Counted from the stretch's first letter, positions 46,025 to 55,217 are shown. The stretch is DNA of 64,000 bases from Mycobacteroides chelonae CCUG 47445 (GCF_001632805.1 NZ_CP007220.1:4526001-4590000), one strand, 5' to 3'. The notes: generated by a model not told the origin, from the letters alone. Program-made: numbers and translations.

Positions 46025-47815
46025 ATGCCCTCGGCACTGGGAGTATTCGAGAACTACGACGCGCTCAAGGCCCGTCGCGACATCGTCGCCGGCCTGACGG
46101 TAGCGGCGATATCCCTGCCCCAAGCCATGGCCTATGCGCTCATCGCCGGGGTCGACCCGAAGTACGGTGTCTACTCCGCGATCGTCGTCACGGCCATCGC
46201 ATCGATCTTCGGGTCCTCGTCGCATCTGATCAACGGACCCACAAGCGCCATCTCACTGCTGGTATTCAGCTCGCTGGCATTCCTGGATCCGGAGAACCGC
46301 ACCGGACTGTTCGAAGCCCTGTTCCTGCTGGGCGTGCTGGTCGGTGCCATCCAGATCCTCATCGCCGTCTTCAAACTCGGCGACCTCACTCGATACATCT
46401 CCGAGTCCGTCGTCATCGGATTCATGGCAAGTGCGGCCCTACTGCTGGCCATCGGCCAGCTGGCCAATGCTATTGGTGTGCGGGACAAGGGAGATGGGCA
46501 CATGCAGGTGCTGCAGCGCGCCTGGCTCACCTTGTTCCACGGCGATGCCGTGAACTACCGCGCGTTGGTCCTGAGCGTCTCGGCGGTGGTGTTGGCGATA
46601 CTCCTGCGCCGCCTCGTTCAACGCTATGGTCTGCCGCAGATCGACATGCTGCTGGTGCTCATCGTGACGGCGGTCATCGCGTACGCCTATGGCTGGTCGG
46701 TGCCGGACGGCACCGGACATACCGACGTGAAGATCTCCGGCAAGATCCCCGCCAGCCTTCCCGAATTCCACATCCCCGAGGTTCAGGTGAGTACCCTCGG
46801 CGAGCTTTCGCATGGCGCATTGGCCATTGCATTCATCGGTCTGATCGAGGCGTTGTCGATTGCCAAGGCCATCGCACACCACACCGGACAGCAGATCGAT
46901 TACAACCGTCAGATCCTCGCCGAGGGTCTGGCCAACCTCGCCGGCGGCTTCTTCCAGAGCCTGCCCGGGTCGGGTTCGTTGTCCCGATCGGCCATCAACT
47001 ACCAATCCGGTGCGGCGACCAGGTTCTCCGGAATAGTCAGTGCCGCAACGGTAACCATCGCGCTACTACTGTTCGCTCCCCTGCTCCGGTACATCCCGCA
47101 GGCGGCACTGGCCGGCCTGTTGTTGGTCACCGCGGTGCGGCTGGTCGACTTCCGGCGCCTTTCCTATGCGCTGAAGGCCTCGCGGTACGACGCCGGGCTG
47201 GTCATCATCACGGCGGTGGTCGGCGTGGCCGTGAACCTGGACACCGCGGTGCTGGTTGGTGTGGTGCTCTCGATCCTGCTGTTCGTGCCGCGCGCGGCCA
47301 AACTCAAGGCTGCCGAGCTCATCGTCACGGACGAGGGTGTGATCCGTGAGCGGACCCCCCAGGACAACCCCGCCGACGCCGCCAGCTCGGTTCGCGCCTC
47401 GTCCCCCGTCATCTACGACCTGGAGGGCGAGCTGTTCTTCGGCGCGGCACCCGAACTCGACCGCTATCTCGAGGCGCTGCACGCCCGGATCCGCGACGAG
47501 AATCTGAAGGTCGTGATCCTGAGGTTGAAGCGGGTACGTCATCCCGACGTGGTCTGCATCGAGCGCTTGGAGCACTTCATCCGAGAGCAGCAAGAGCTGG
47601 GCGTCACCGTCCTGCTCGCCGGAGTGCGACCGGATTCGCTCGCGCTGCTGCAGAACGTCGGCTTCACCGATTGGCTCCCCGCAGAGCAGGTGTTCCCTGA
47701 GGAAGACCGCGAATTCTCGGCGACGCTGAAGGCTGTGCGGTACGCGCAGACACGGTTGGCTGAAACGCCTTCGGACCCGGCGGCACACCAGGAAAAGCTC
47801 TACTACCTGGTGTGA
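46025..47815 (+). CDS. SulP-family anion (sulfate) transporter with STAS domain
   Basis: A 596-residue SLC26/SulP transporter. The N-terminal 430 residues contain the multi-helix membrane domain, including AISLPQAMAYALIAGVDPKYGVY, the SulP signature region, and SLPGSGSLSRSAINYQSGA. A cytoplasmic STAS domain follows (about 465-570). It probably moves sulfate or another anion by ion coupling. Its start codon directly abuts the stop of the sulfate-binding protein gene, an unusual pairing of an ABC-type receptor with a secondary transporter. Confidence 0.93.
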   Translation: MPSALGVFENYDALKARRDIVAGLTVAAISLPQAMAYALIAGVDPKYGVYSAIVVTAIASIFGSSSHLINGPTSAISLLVFSSLAFLDPENRTGLFEALFLLGVLVGAIQILIAVFKLGDLTRYISESVVIGFMASAALLLAIGQLANAIGVRDKGDGHMQVLQRAWLTLFHGDAVNYRALVLSVSAVVLAILLRRLVQRYGLPQIDMLLVLIVTAVIAYAYGWSVPDGTGHTDVKISGKIPASLPEFHIPEVQVSTLGELSHGALAIAFIGLIEALSIAKAIAHHTGQQIDYNRQILAEGLANLAGGFFQSLPGSGSLSRSAINYQSGAATRFSGIVSAATVTIALLLFAPLLRYIPQAALAGLLLVTAVRLVDFRRLSYALKASRYDAGLVIITAVVGVAVNLDTAVLVGVVLSILLFVPRAAKLKAAELIVTDEGVIRERTPQDNPADAASSVRASSPVIYDLEGELFFGAAPELDRYLEALHARIRDENLKVVILRLKRVRHPDVVCIERLEHFIREQQELGVTVLLAGVRPDSLALLQNVGFTDWLPAEQVFPEEDREFSATLKAVRYAQTRLAETPSDPAAHQEKLYYLV

Positions 47816-47819
47816 GAAC

Positions 47820-48437
47820 TTAGGCGCGCTTGGCCACCGGCTCATCGCGCGGACGACCACGCAGACCGCGCCAACCGAGGTTGAGCAGCGTGTCCTTGGC
47901 GCTTTCGACCTTGATATCGCCGGTCGCCACCCGGGAGGCGACAGCCTCCCCACCGCCGACGAGGGCCACGGCCATCGCGTCGTAATCGGTGTCGGGGTCG
48001 ATCTCCGGTGAAGCGGCCTTGATCAGCCGCGCCACCAGTTCGATGATGCGGTCGCGCCCCTCGCGTACTTGCTTGGCGAACAGCTGCGTACTGGTGGCCT
48101 GTCCGTAGATCACGATCCACGAAGCCCGGTGGGTGTCGACGTAGTTGAGAAACGATACGACGGTGGTGCTCAACACGTCTCGTGGCGATTTCGTGAGGTC
48201 GATATCTCCACGCACCGCCTCGACGAACCTGCCGAGTTCGCGGCGTAAGCAGGCGACAAAGAGGTCTTCTTTGGAGCCGTAATACAGATAGAGCATCGGC
48301 TTGGAAATCTTGGCAGCCGCGGCGATGGCGTCCATCGAGGTGTCCCGGAAGCCGTTGAGGGCGAACTCCTGCACAGCGGCGTCCAGCATCTGCTGCTCCC
48401 GAACCGCACGGGGCAGCCGCTTGGTACCACCGGCCAT
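47820..48437 (-). CDS. TetR-family regulator of the fatty-acid block (Rv0238-like)
   Basis: A 205-residue TetR protein with the HTH TSMDAIAAAAKISKPMLYLYYGS and a C-terminal ligand domain of unknown specificity. Its position near fabG4-htdX and lpqI matches Rv0238 of M. tuberculosis. A perfect 16-bp palindrome lies 33 bases before the start. The same 16-mer occurs between fadA2 and fabG4, so it probably represses itself and those genes, perhaps sensing an acyl-CoA. Confidence 0.88.
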   Translation of the reverse strand: MAGGTKRLPRAVREQQMLDAAVQEFALNGFRDTSMDAIAAAAKISKPMLYLYYGSKEDLFVACLRRELGRFVEAVRGDIDLTKSPRDVLSTTVVSFLNYVDTHRASWIVIYGQATSTQLFAKQVREGRDRIIELVARLIKAASPEIDPDTDYDAMAVALVGGGEAVASRVATGDIKVESAKDTLLNLGWRGLRGRPRDEPVAKRA

Positions 48438-48469
48438 GGATGCCTCCGAGGTTGGGACGTCAACGCGAA

Positions 48470-48485
48470 CTTACTCCAGAGTAAG
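48470..48485. promoter_or_regulatory. TetR-type operator before its own gene
   Basis: CTTACTC-CA-GAGTAAG has perfect 7-base arms and is identical, on the opposite strand, to the 16-mer at 42409. Confidence 0.8.
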
Positions 48486-48602
48486 CTACTGAGTGGTTCG
48501 ACTATTGCACACACCCCAGAACTGCGGGTCCAAAGAGAGTTTATCTGCCCGACTCGGGGGCGGCGCGCAAACGTCACCCAGCTGATACCCCCACCCCGTA
48601 CC

Positions 48603-49499
48603 ATGCGCGGCGTGGACTTCACCCTTGCGCTGACCCCCGACCTGGTGGCCGTCTTTCTGACCCTGTTCGTGCTGGAGGTGGTCCTGGGCATCGACAACGT
48701 CATCTTCATCTCCATCCTGGCCAGCAAGCTGCCCAGCGGTCAGCAGGCCCGGGCCCGCAACCTGGGGCTGACCCTGGCAATGGTGATGCGGGTGGGGTTG
48801 GTGTTCTTGGCGGGCTGGATCATCACGCTCAAAGAGGACGTTCTCGAACTGTTCGGCCAGGGATTCTCGATCAAGGACTTCATCCTGATCGCCGGCGGGC
48901 TATTCCTGGTCTACAAGGCCGTGCACGAAATACATCTCAAACTCGAAGGAACCGGCGAAGAGAGCGGAACATCCACGGGTGCAGCAACATTCAAGTCCGT
49001 ACTAGTGCAGATCCTACTCCTGGACCTGGTGTTCTCACTCGACTCGGTGATCACTGCGGTGGGCATGACCAGCAACATGATCATCATCGTCACCGTGGTG
49101 GTGCTCTCCTTCGCGATCATGCTCTTCGCATCGCGGTTCGTCTTCGCCTTCGTCAACCGCCATCCCACCGTCAAGATGCTCGCGCTGTCCTTCCTGCTGC
49201 TCATCGGGGTGTTCCTCATCGCCGACGGATTCGGCATCAAGATCGACAAGGCGATGATCTACGGTCCGATGGCGTTCGCCATCCTGGTCGAGGCCCTCAA
49301 CTTGATGGCCGCCGCACGTAAGGCCAAGCAGGACAACACGACTCAGCGGCCTGTTGCCCTGCGTCCCAGCTATCCCGACGTCGACGAGTCCGTGGCGATC
49401 GCCGCGGCTACCTCGACGAGTCCGGACGCAGGTTCTGTCGGACTATCCCGAAAGCCCGTGGCGGGCGAGGGCGGCGATACCCCGGCCGGACTCGGCTAA
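48603..49499 (+). CDS. TerC-family integral membrane protein
   Basis: A 298-residue TerC/Alx-type membrane protein with about seven to eight helices. The family acid motifs are LEVVLGIDNVIFISILASKL and LLDLVFSLDSVITAVGM, Asp residues thought to bind metal during Mn or other divalent cation export. The C-terminal tail of about 60 residues is hydrophilic and variable. ATG at 48603 or GTG at 48612 may start it. I see no yybP-ykoY-like riboswitch in the 117 bases upstream. Confidence 0.88.
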   Translation: MRGVDFTLALTPDLVAVFLTLFVLEVVLGIDNVIFISILASKLPSGQQARARNLGLTLAMVMRVGLVFLAGWIITLKEDVLELFGQGFSIKDFILIAGGLFLVYKAVHEIHLKLEGTGEESGTSTGAATFKSVLVQILLLDLVFSLDSVITAVGMTSNMIIIVTVVVLSFAIMLFASRFVFAFVNRHPTVKMLALSFLLLIGVFLIADGFGIKIDKAMIYGPMAFAILVEALNLMAAARKAKQDNTTQRPVALRPSYPDVDESVAIAAATSTSPDAGSVGLSRKPVAGEGGDTPAGLG

Positions 49500-50791
49500 C
49501 GCGCCACGAGCCGAACCCGCAGCTCCTCCAGGCCACGCAATGAGCTGTTGGTGGTCCACCTCGGCGTGCCCTCGATCTCTACGCGTCGCACTCGATTGAT
49601 CAGTTCGCGCAGTACCGCTTGCCCTTCCATGCGGGCCAGCCCTGCCCCCAGACACAGATGCACACCCGAACCGAACGCCACGTGCTGGGCCACCGGGCGA
49701 GTCGCGAGAAAGCGATCTGGGTCATCGAACTCGCGCGGATCGCGGTTGGCCGCACCCCACAACAACGCCACCCGGGCACCTGCCGGGATCACCGCGTCCT
49801 CAACGGGGTAATCCTGCGCCGCAGTGCGATAGAAGTTCTGAATCGGAGAGGAATAGCGCAGCTGCTCCTCGACCGCGCCGGCAAGCAGCCGCGGATCGGA
49901 CCTGATGACCTCGAACTGGTCCGGGTTCTCCGACATGGTTAAGAACATGGTGCTCAGCAGGTTGGTGGTGGTCTCATTGCCTGCCAGCAAGAGCAACAGC
50001 GCGAAATAGAACAGCTCGTCATGGCTGATCTGTCCCTCGCCGGCATCCGCGACGAGCTTGCCCAACACGGTGTCCGAACCCAGCAGGTTCCCCTTGCCGA
50101 GCTGAGTCATGAAGTAGTCATGCAGGTGCCGAACACCGTTGAGAGTTCCCGGAACCTGCCGCAAGCCCTTTGGGCTGAACTCGACATTGGCCACTCGCAC
50201 CGATTCGTTGGACCAATGCCGGAAGAACGCCTCATCTTCGGGCGGAATGCCGAGAATGTGCGCGATCATCCTCATGGGTAACGGAACCGCCAGGTGCTCA
50301 ACGACATCCGCGCCCGGGTCACTCAGGAGCCCCGTCACCAATTCGGCCGCCATCCGGTCTACCGTCGGCGCCCACCCCTCCAGGGCTCCACGGGTGAACC
50401 CGGGCAGCGCCTTCCGCCGTAGTTCGGTGTGCCGGGGCCGGTCCATGTTCAGCAGCACCGGAACTTCGAACCGTGCCCGCACGACGCCGTCGCGGTTGGA
50501 CAACAGTGCGTCGTTGCGAGCCGCCGCACGCACGTCCTCGTAGCGACATAGGATGAAGGCATTGCGTTTTCGGTTGTAATGCACCCTGCCACCCGCCAAT
50601 AGCATGCGATATCCAGGGTATGGATTGGCGGCGGTCTCCGGGTCCATCGGATCGAAAACAGTCTCCTGCACGCCCGGAAACCGGCGACCGGAAACCTTGG
50701 CCCGCATTTCGGTGGCGGCGTTGGTGATCAGTGATCGAACAACGGGTTTGGTGGTGGTGTAGACAAGACGTGCGTCGTGCTTCAGGGTCAT
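49496..50791 (-). CDS. Cytochrome P450
   Basis: A 431-residue soluble P450 with all standard motifs: I-helix LAGNETTTN, EEQLR (ExxR) and heme loop FGSGVHLCLGAG. It needs external ferredoxin/reductase, none of which is adjacent. It overlaps the downstream stop of the ferritin-like hydrolase gene by ATGA and forms an operon with it. The P450 subfamily and substrate are not assigned. Confidence 0.92.
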   Translation of the reverse strand: MTLKHDARLVYTTTKPVVRSLITNAATEMRAKVSGRRFPGVQETVFDPMDPETAANPYPGYRMLLAGGRVHYNRKRNAFILCRYEDVRAAARNDALLSNRDGVVRARFEVPVLLNMDRPRHTELRRKALPGFTRGALEGWAPTVDRMAAELVTGLLSDPGADVVEHLAVPLPMRMIAHILGIPPEDEAFFRHWSNESVRVANVEFSPKGLRQVPGTLNGVRHLHDYFMTQLGKGNLLGSDTVLGKLVADAGEGQISHDELFYFALLLLLAGNETTTNLLSTMFLTMSENPDQFEVIRSDPRLLAGAVEEQLRYSSPIQNFYRTAAQDYPVEDAVIPAGARVALLWGAANRDPREFDDPDRFLATRPVAQHVAFGSGVHLCLGAGLARMEGQAVLRELINRVRRVEIEGTPRWTTNSSLRGLEELRVRLVAR

Positions 50792-51678
50792 TTCAGGTGC
50801 CCGACAAGTTCACCCTCGGTGCCGAAGAGCCTTTCTTGCCATTCGACCAAGAGGGCATTGGTGTCGATGTCGTCCGGATGGAATCCCTTGCGCTTGTAGG
50901 GTTTCATGGCGGAGTAGAAGCCACGGAAGAGTGGTCCCCGCACCAGTCTCACCGTCTCGCGTAGCACCCGCACTGGCTGCCTGCGGGCGGTCCTATCGGT
51001 CGTCGCAATGGATACCCAGCTGCTCAGCACGATGAAGGGCAACGCGATATTGGATAGCAGGTGCATCATGCCGATACGCATGCGCTCAGAGCCACCGACG
51101 GCCTGATACACATCGAACGCCACCGATTTGTGTTCGAGTTCCTCGATGGCATGCCAGTTCAGCAGGTTCTTGATCTCCTGATCCGACATCATGGCCTGCA
51201 GCTCGGGGCGGCTCAGTACGTGCTCGGCCAACACGGCGGTGAAGTGTTCGGCTCCCGCGGTGAAAGCCAGCAGCAGATGGCGCACGAGGCGGAGCCGGTC
51301 TGGATCCGGGAACTGCGCATCGAGGAAGTCCTCGGTCCGTTCGGTGCTGTCCAGGAGGAAATCGAACCACGCCGTGGGGTATCCCATCTCGGAAAGCTGC
51401 TCGTTGAGCTCACGGTGATGCAGACCATGAGTCATCTCCTGGCCGATGAAACCCGCGACGCGTTTCTTCAGGTCCGGATCGGTGATCTTCTCGCGGTACC
51501 GGCGCACCGACCGCACGAAGATGTCCTCCCCTGGCGGAAATACCGCGGACAGGAAGGCCACGGCATGACTGAAGACAATGTCGTCGTTCGCGAAATACCG
51601 TTGTCCAGAATCGGACTCGTCGAAGCGAAAGGCGATACGCCTGGTCTTCGGGTAGCTCGTCTGGGCAGTGACGGTCAT
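50788..51678 (-). CDS. Predicted metal-dependent hydrolase (PF10118-type, ferritin-like)
   Basis: A 296-residue helical protein with ferritin-like metal motifs: GQEMTHGLHH in the first half and HAIEELEHKSVAFDV in the second, plus GAEHFTAVLAEH. These resemble di-iron or di-metal sites of the family called predicted metal-dependent hydrolase. ATG at 51678 is preferred because AGAGGA lies upstream. It heads an operon with the P450 and is divergent from a MerR regulator. Confidence 0.83.
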   Translation of the reverse strand: MTVTAQTSYPKTRRIAFRFDESDSGQRYFANDDIVFSHAVAFLSAVFPPGEDIFVRSVRRYREKITDPDLKKRVAGFIGQEMTHGLHHRELNEQLSEMGYPTAWFDFLLDSTERTEDFLDAQFPDPDRLRLVRHLLLAFTAGAEHFTAVLAEHVLSRPELQAMMSDQEIKNLLNWHAIEELEHKSVAFDVYQAVGGSERMRIGMMHLLSNIALPFIVLSSWVSIATTDRTARRQPVRVLRETVRLVRGPLFRGFYSAMKPYKRKGFHPDDIDTNALLVEWQERLFGTEGELVGHLK

Positions 51679-51698
51679 GGGGATCCTCTCCGTTGACG

Positions 51699-51735
51699 TT
51701 CCGTACATAAACGTAACGGAAATCTCCGTAACGGA
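51699..51735. promoter_or_regulatory. Pair of inverted repeats in the divergent MerR promoter
   Basis: TTCCGT-N11-ACGGAA (51699-51721) and TCCGT-A-ACGGA (51725-51735) use the same half-site. They are natural binding sites for the MerR-type regulator or RNA polymerase-linked control of both directions. Confidence 0.55.
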
Positions 51736-51739
51736 CAAT

Positions 51740-51756
51740 GGGGTAATCTTTACCCC
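51740..51756. promoter_or_regulatory. Hairpin abutting the merR-like start codon
   Basis: GGGGTAA and TTACCCC are perfect arms around TCT, ending 2 bases before the ATG at 51759. No ribosome-binding site is visible; TAATCT inside could serve as a -10 box for a leaderless transcript. Confidence 0.4.
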
Positions 51757-51758
51757 TG

Positions 51759-52499
51759 ATGGACCTGACTATCGATCAGCTGGCGCAGCGCGTGGCCATG
51801 ACGGCACGCAACATCCGCGAGTGGCAGACACTCGGGCTGGTACCCCCGCCCGAGAAGCGAGGACGCGTCGGCATCTACTCCGATGACCATGTCGCGATCA
51901 TCAATCACGTCAAGAACTTGAAATCCCAGGGGTTTCCGCTCGATGTCATTCGCCGGGTCATCGACTCCGGCGGCGGCTCCGAGGACAGCGTGCGCAAGAT
52001 GGTGATCGAAGCCCTCAGCCCATTCGCCACGGGAGAGCCGGTGGTGATGCCGCGCGCCGAGCTCATCACACGCGTCGGCACCGGTGCGGATCTGGCACTG
52101 GCCGAGCTGGGACTGGTGTCTGACGTCGACGCGAAAACCATCTCGGTCCGCGACTGCGAAACCCTGGACGCAATCGAACTGCTGATCGCCGCGGGCATGT
52201 CCATGTCCCGCATCGCCGAGACCCTGCGCGAGGTCGACCGGCTGCAACACCAGATCGCGCAGCTGTTACTGGGCGCCTACGTGGCCGATGTCTGGCAACC
52301 CTTCGTCGAGTCCGGTTATGCGTCCGAGGACTGGGGCAAGATCGCCGAAAATGCTTCGAAGGCAAAACAATTGACCGTCACACTGGCATCGCGACTATTG
52401 GCGCGGGCCCTCGATGACACCGTCGACCCGATCCTGCTGCAACAGGCCGACGAGGCCGAGGCCGTGCTGGAGCGCAACCGCCCGGCCTCATCGGCCTAG
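51759..52499 (+). CDS. MerR-family transcriptional regulator
   Basis: A 246-residue regulator with the N-terminal MerR winged helix (LTIDQLAQRVAMTARNIREWQTLGLVPPP, then a wing with GRVGIYSDDH). The C-terminal domain is longer than classic metal sensors and lacks a Cys metal site, so it likely senses an organic ligand. It is divergent from the ferritin-like hydrolase-P450 operon. A palindrome directly abuts its ATG, and no ribosome site is seen. Confidence 0.86.
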   Translation: MDLTIDQLAQRVAMTARNIREWQTLGLVPPPEKRGRVGIYSDDHVAIINHVKNLKSQGFPLDVIRRVIDSGGGSEDSVRKMVIEALSPFATGEPVVMPRAELITRVGTGADLALAELGLVSDVDAKTISVRDCETLDAIELLIAAGMSMSRIAETLREVDRLQHQIAQLLLGAYVADVWQPFVESGYASEDWGKIAENASKAKQLTVTLASRLLARALDDTVDPILLQQADEAEAVLERNRPASSA

Positions 52500-52501
52500 T
52501 C

Positions 52502-52864
52502 TCAGTCGATCTCGCCGCAACCCCGCTCCAGGCCACGAACCTCGATCGGGCACCACACCGCACGGGATACCTCGGCTGCCCACTGCTGGGCATCGGCCAG
52601 GGTCGGCACCTCGATGATGCTGAAGCCGCCGAGCTGTTCCTTGGTCTCGGTGTACGGCCCGTCGGTGGTGGTATGCCCAGAGGCGTTGGCACTCACCATG
52701 GTCGCGGTAGCGGCGGGCTGCAGACCGGCGGCGAAGAGCCACACCCCTGCCTCCTGCATGCGGCGGGTGACGGCCTGTACATCGGCGCCGATGGTTTCCA
52801 AGGCGGCATCGTCGGGCTGCACCGCATCAGGTGGGTAAACAATCGAGAGTAGATAGCGGCTCAT
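52502..52864 (-). CDS. YCII/DGPF-domain protein
   Basis: A 120-residue YCII-fold protein with the DGPF-type motif DGPYTETKEQLGGFSIIEV. The family has no proven reaction but is frequently encoded with ECF42 sigma factors. It starts one base after the stop of the second YCII gene, so the two form an operon. Sequence similarity shows them to be paralogues. The promoter upstream of the pair matches that of the ECF sigma gene at 60625. Confidence 0.88.
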   Translation of the reverse strand: MSRYLLSIVYPPDAVQPDDAALETIGADVQAVTRRMQEAGVWLFAAGLQPAATATMVSANASGHTTTDGPYTETKEQLGGFSIIEVPTLADAQQWAAEVSRAVWCPIEVRGLERGCGEID

Positions 52865-52865
52865 G

Positions 52866-53222
52866 TCAGGCCTCCTCGTCCTGGAAGGGGCGCACCTCGA
52901 CGGGCTCCTCGCATGCCGCCGACCCCTCCGCAGCCCACTTCAGCGCCGCGTCGAGGTCGGGCGCGTTGATGATCCAGAAACCACCGAGGTGTTCCTTGGT
53001 CTCCAGGTAGGGGCCGTCCGTGGTGGTGACCTTTCCGTCCACACTGCGGACCACGGTCGCATCCGATGGTTCGGTCAGACCGTTCGCGAACACCCAGACG
53101 CCAGCCTCTTTCATTCTCTCGTTGAGCGCGCCGGTCTGGGCGTACAGCCGCTGCACATCCTCATCACTCCAGTCGGCCGCGTTCTCCGCGTAGCTGTGGA
53201 CCGAGAGTAAGTACTGCTTCAT
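52866..53222 (-). CDS. YCII/DGPF-domain protein (first gene of pair)
   Basis: A 118-residue YCII protein with DGPYLETKEHLGGFWIINA, about as long as its downstream paralogue. ATG at 53222 matches the family start (MKQYLLSVHSY) and follows GAAAGGA. It is preceded at 53284-53311 by an element nearly identical to one before the sigma factor gene. The 144-base gap up to the FAAL gene holds only this promoter. Confidence 0.88.
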   Translation of the reverse strand: MKQYLLSVHSYAENAADWSDEDVQRLYAQTGALNERMKEAGVWVFANGLTEPSDATVVRSVDGKVTTTDGPYLETKEHLGGFWIINAPDLDAALKWAAEGSAACEEPVEVRPFQDEEA

Positions 53223-53283
53223 GGTCGTCCTTTCTATCCGCTTCTGGCGATGGGGACGCCCGGTCGGCTTCCCTTCAACCTCA

Positions 53284-53311
53284 CTACGAATAGACCTGCC
53301 CGAAATCGACA
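53284..53311 (-). promoter_or_regulatory. Predicted ECF42 promoter of the YCII pair
   Basis: Minus strand TGTCGATTTC with CGTAG 17 bases after TGTCGA. The promoter of the ECF sigma gene has TGTCGATTTC and CGTGG with the same 17-base spacing, and shares GGTC and TT inside the spacer. Confidence 0.65.
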
Positions 53312-53366
53312 CCTCATCGCATAAGTCGAAAAGAAATTGCGGAGGATCTCGCTGCGGGCAGCCGAA

Positions 53367-55217
53367 CTACGAGCCGTGCGTCCCGAGCTTGTTGTCCAGG
53401 TACTCCTGGCGGCAGGCTCGGCGCGCGATCTTTCCACTGCTGGTGCGCGGGATCGCACCGGCCTGAACCAGCTGGACATCGGCGATGGGCAGGGCGTGCC
53501 GACGAGAGACAGCGGCCCGGATCGCCTCAACAATGGGGCCCGGTTCTGCCCGGCCGGCTCCCGCGGCGCGTTCGGCGACGATGACCAACCTCTCTCCGGC
53601 ACCGTCACCCGCCTCGACGCCCACGGGCAGTTCGTTGGTGGGCACCGAGAAGGCCGCCACGAATCCGCGCCGCACCACCGGAGAGGCATCCTCGACGGTG
53701 GCCTCGATGTCGTGCGGGTAGTGGTTACGGCCGTCGACGATCACCAGATCCTTGACCCGACCGGTGATGTACAGCTCACCATCGAGGTAGACGCCGAGAT
53801 CGCCCGTACGGAACCAGGCAGCGGCCGGTTCGGCTCCGGTGGCATGGCTGCCCTCTCCCAGGCGCGCCCGCAGCGTGTTGCGGAAAGAGAAATCCGTCTC
53901 CTCCGGCCGGCCCCAGTATCCGCGACCAATGTTGTTGCCGTGCAACCAGATCTCGCCCACCTGTCCGTCCGGCAGCTCCGCCCCGGCAGCCGGGTCGGCA
54001 ATCACCGCCCATTGACTGCGGGCGATCTGACCACAGGACACCTGTGGCACCGCCTTCTCATGGGCGGCATCCACCCGCACCGCGTATCCGGCACCCAGCT
54101 GTTCGCGATCCACATAGATGACGGATGGCTCGGCTTCGGGGGCGATCGAGGAGACGAAGAGCGTCGCCTCGGCCATACCATAAGACGGCTTGATGGCGTT
54201 GGCCGGTAATCCATGGGGACCGAAGGCCTCATTGAACTTACGGATCGACGCGATGCTGACCGGCTCGGAACCGTTGATCAGACCCGCCACCTTGCTCAGA
54301 TCCAGGGCTTCGCCATCCTTCGGCAGTCCGCGCTCGGCGGCCAGCTCGAAGGCGAAGTTGGGGGCGGCGCCAAAGGTGCGGCCCACGTGAGACGCGGCCG
54401 CGAGTTCCTTGATCCAGCGGCCGGGCCGGCGCACGAAAGACATCGGCGACATGAGCGTCATCCGCCCCCCGCACAGCGGGAACATGAGCATGAGCAGGCC
54501 CATATCGTGGTACAGCGGCAGCCAGCTCGCTCCTCGGACATCCACATCCAGGCCAACGGAAATGACCATCTGCAGCACGTTGGTCATCACCGCGCGATGG
54601 GTGATCTCGACGCCGGCGGGCACTCGCGTCGAACCCGATGTGTACTGCAGATAGGCGATGTCATCGGTATCCGGCGTCACCCTCATATATGTCGCGCCCA
54701 CCGAGTCGGGCACGCCGTCGACGGCCAAGACTCGGGGCCGACGATCGCGCGGCAGTCGCCGGACGAAACCGCTGACGGATTCGGCGGCCGCCTCATTGGT
54801 GAGCACCACCGTCGGTTGGGCATCGGTGAGCACCGCATCGAGCCGCTCGGCGTGACCCGGCAGTTCCGGGGCGAAAAGGGGCACCGCGATGGTCCCGGCC
54901 TCGATGGCGGCGAAGAAGCCGATGACGTAATCGAGGCCCTGCGGCGCCAAGATCGCGACCCGATCCCCGGGCTTGGTCACCTGCTGAAGCCTCGCCGCGA
55001 CCGCACGCGAACGCGCCCGCAGTTGGGGCCAGTTCAGGTCGGACGGAGCGCCGTCCGGGTCACTGCTGAAATCGACGTAGCGGTAGGCAAATGTGTCGTG
55101 CTCGCCATCGACGGCACACTCCAAATAATGGTTGACGGTATAGCCATCCGGTAAGGAGATTGCGCCCGTCTCGTCCAGGTACTCCTCAACACGCAACCCT
55201 GACACCAGCGCACTCAT
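53367..55217 (-). CDS. Fatty acyl-AMP ligase (FadD/FAAL family)
   Basis: A 616-residue acyl-activating enzyme of the FAAL type, close in length to FadD32. The AMP motif is LQYTSGSTRVPAGVEITH, then WLPLYHDMGL, PSYGMAEATLF, FRTGDLG and the C-terminal RTSSGKIARRACR. FAALs make acyl-adenylates for transfer to an ACP or polyketide synthase rather than CoA. No PKS or ACP gene is near. ATG at 55217 follows CGGAGG; a longer reading from 55283 adds an unrelated extension. A palindrome lies about 100 bases upstream. Confidence 0.92.
   Translation of the reverse strand: MSALVSGLRVEEYLDETGAISLPDGYTVNHYLECAVDGEHDTFAYRYVDFSSDPDGAPSDLNWPQLRARSRAVAARLQQVTKPGDRVAILAPQGLDYVIGFFAAIEAGTIAVPLFAPELPGHAERLDAVLTDAQPTVVLTNEAAAESVSGFVRRLPRDRRPRVLAVDGVPDSVGATYMRVTPDTDDIAYLQYTSGSTRVPAGVEITHRAVMTNVLQMVISVGLDVDVRGASWLPLYHDMGLLMLMFPLCGGRMTLMSPMSFVRRPGRWIKELAAASHVGRTFGAAPNFAFELAAERGLPKDGEALDLSKVAGLINGSEPVSIASIRKFNEAFGPHGLPANAIKPSYGMAEATLFVSSIAPEAEPSVIYVDREQLGAGYAVRVDAAHEKAVPQVSCGQIARSQWAVIADPAAGAELPDGQVGEIWLHGNNIGRGYWGRPEETDFSFRNTLRARLGEGSHATGAEPAAAWFRTGDLGVYLDGELYITGRVKDLVIVDGRNHYPHDIEATVEDASPVVRRGFVAAFSVPTNELPVGVEAGDGAGERLVIVAERAAGAGRAEPGPIVEAIRAAVSRRHALPIADVQLVQAGAIPRTSSGKIARRACRQEYLDNKLGTHGS

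Noticed and set aside
45062..46225. 387-codon minus-strand frame across the sulfate-binding protein gene
   Set aside because: Low-complexity Arg/Gly/Val translation and complete overlap with two well-supported genes on the other strand.
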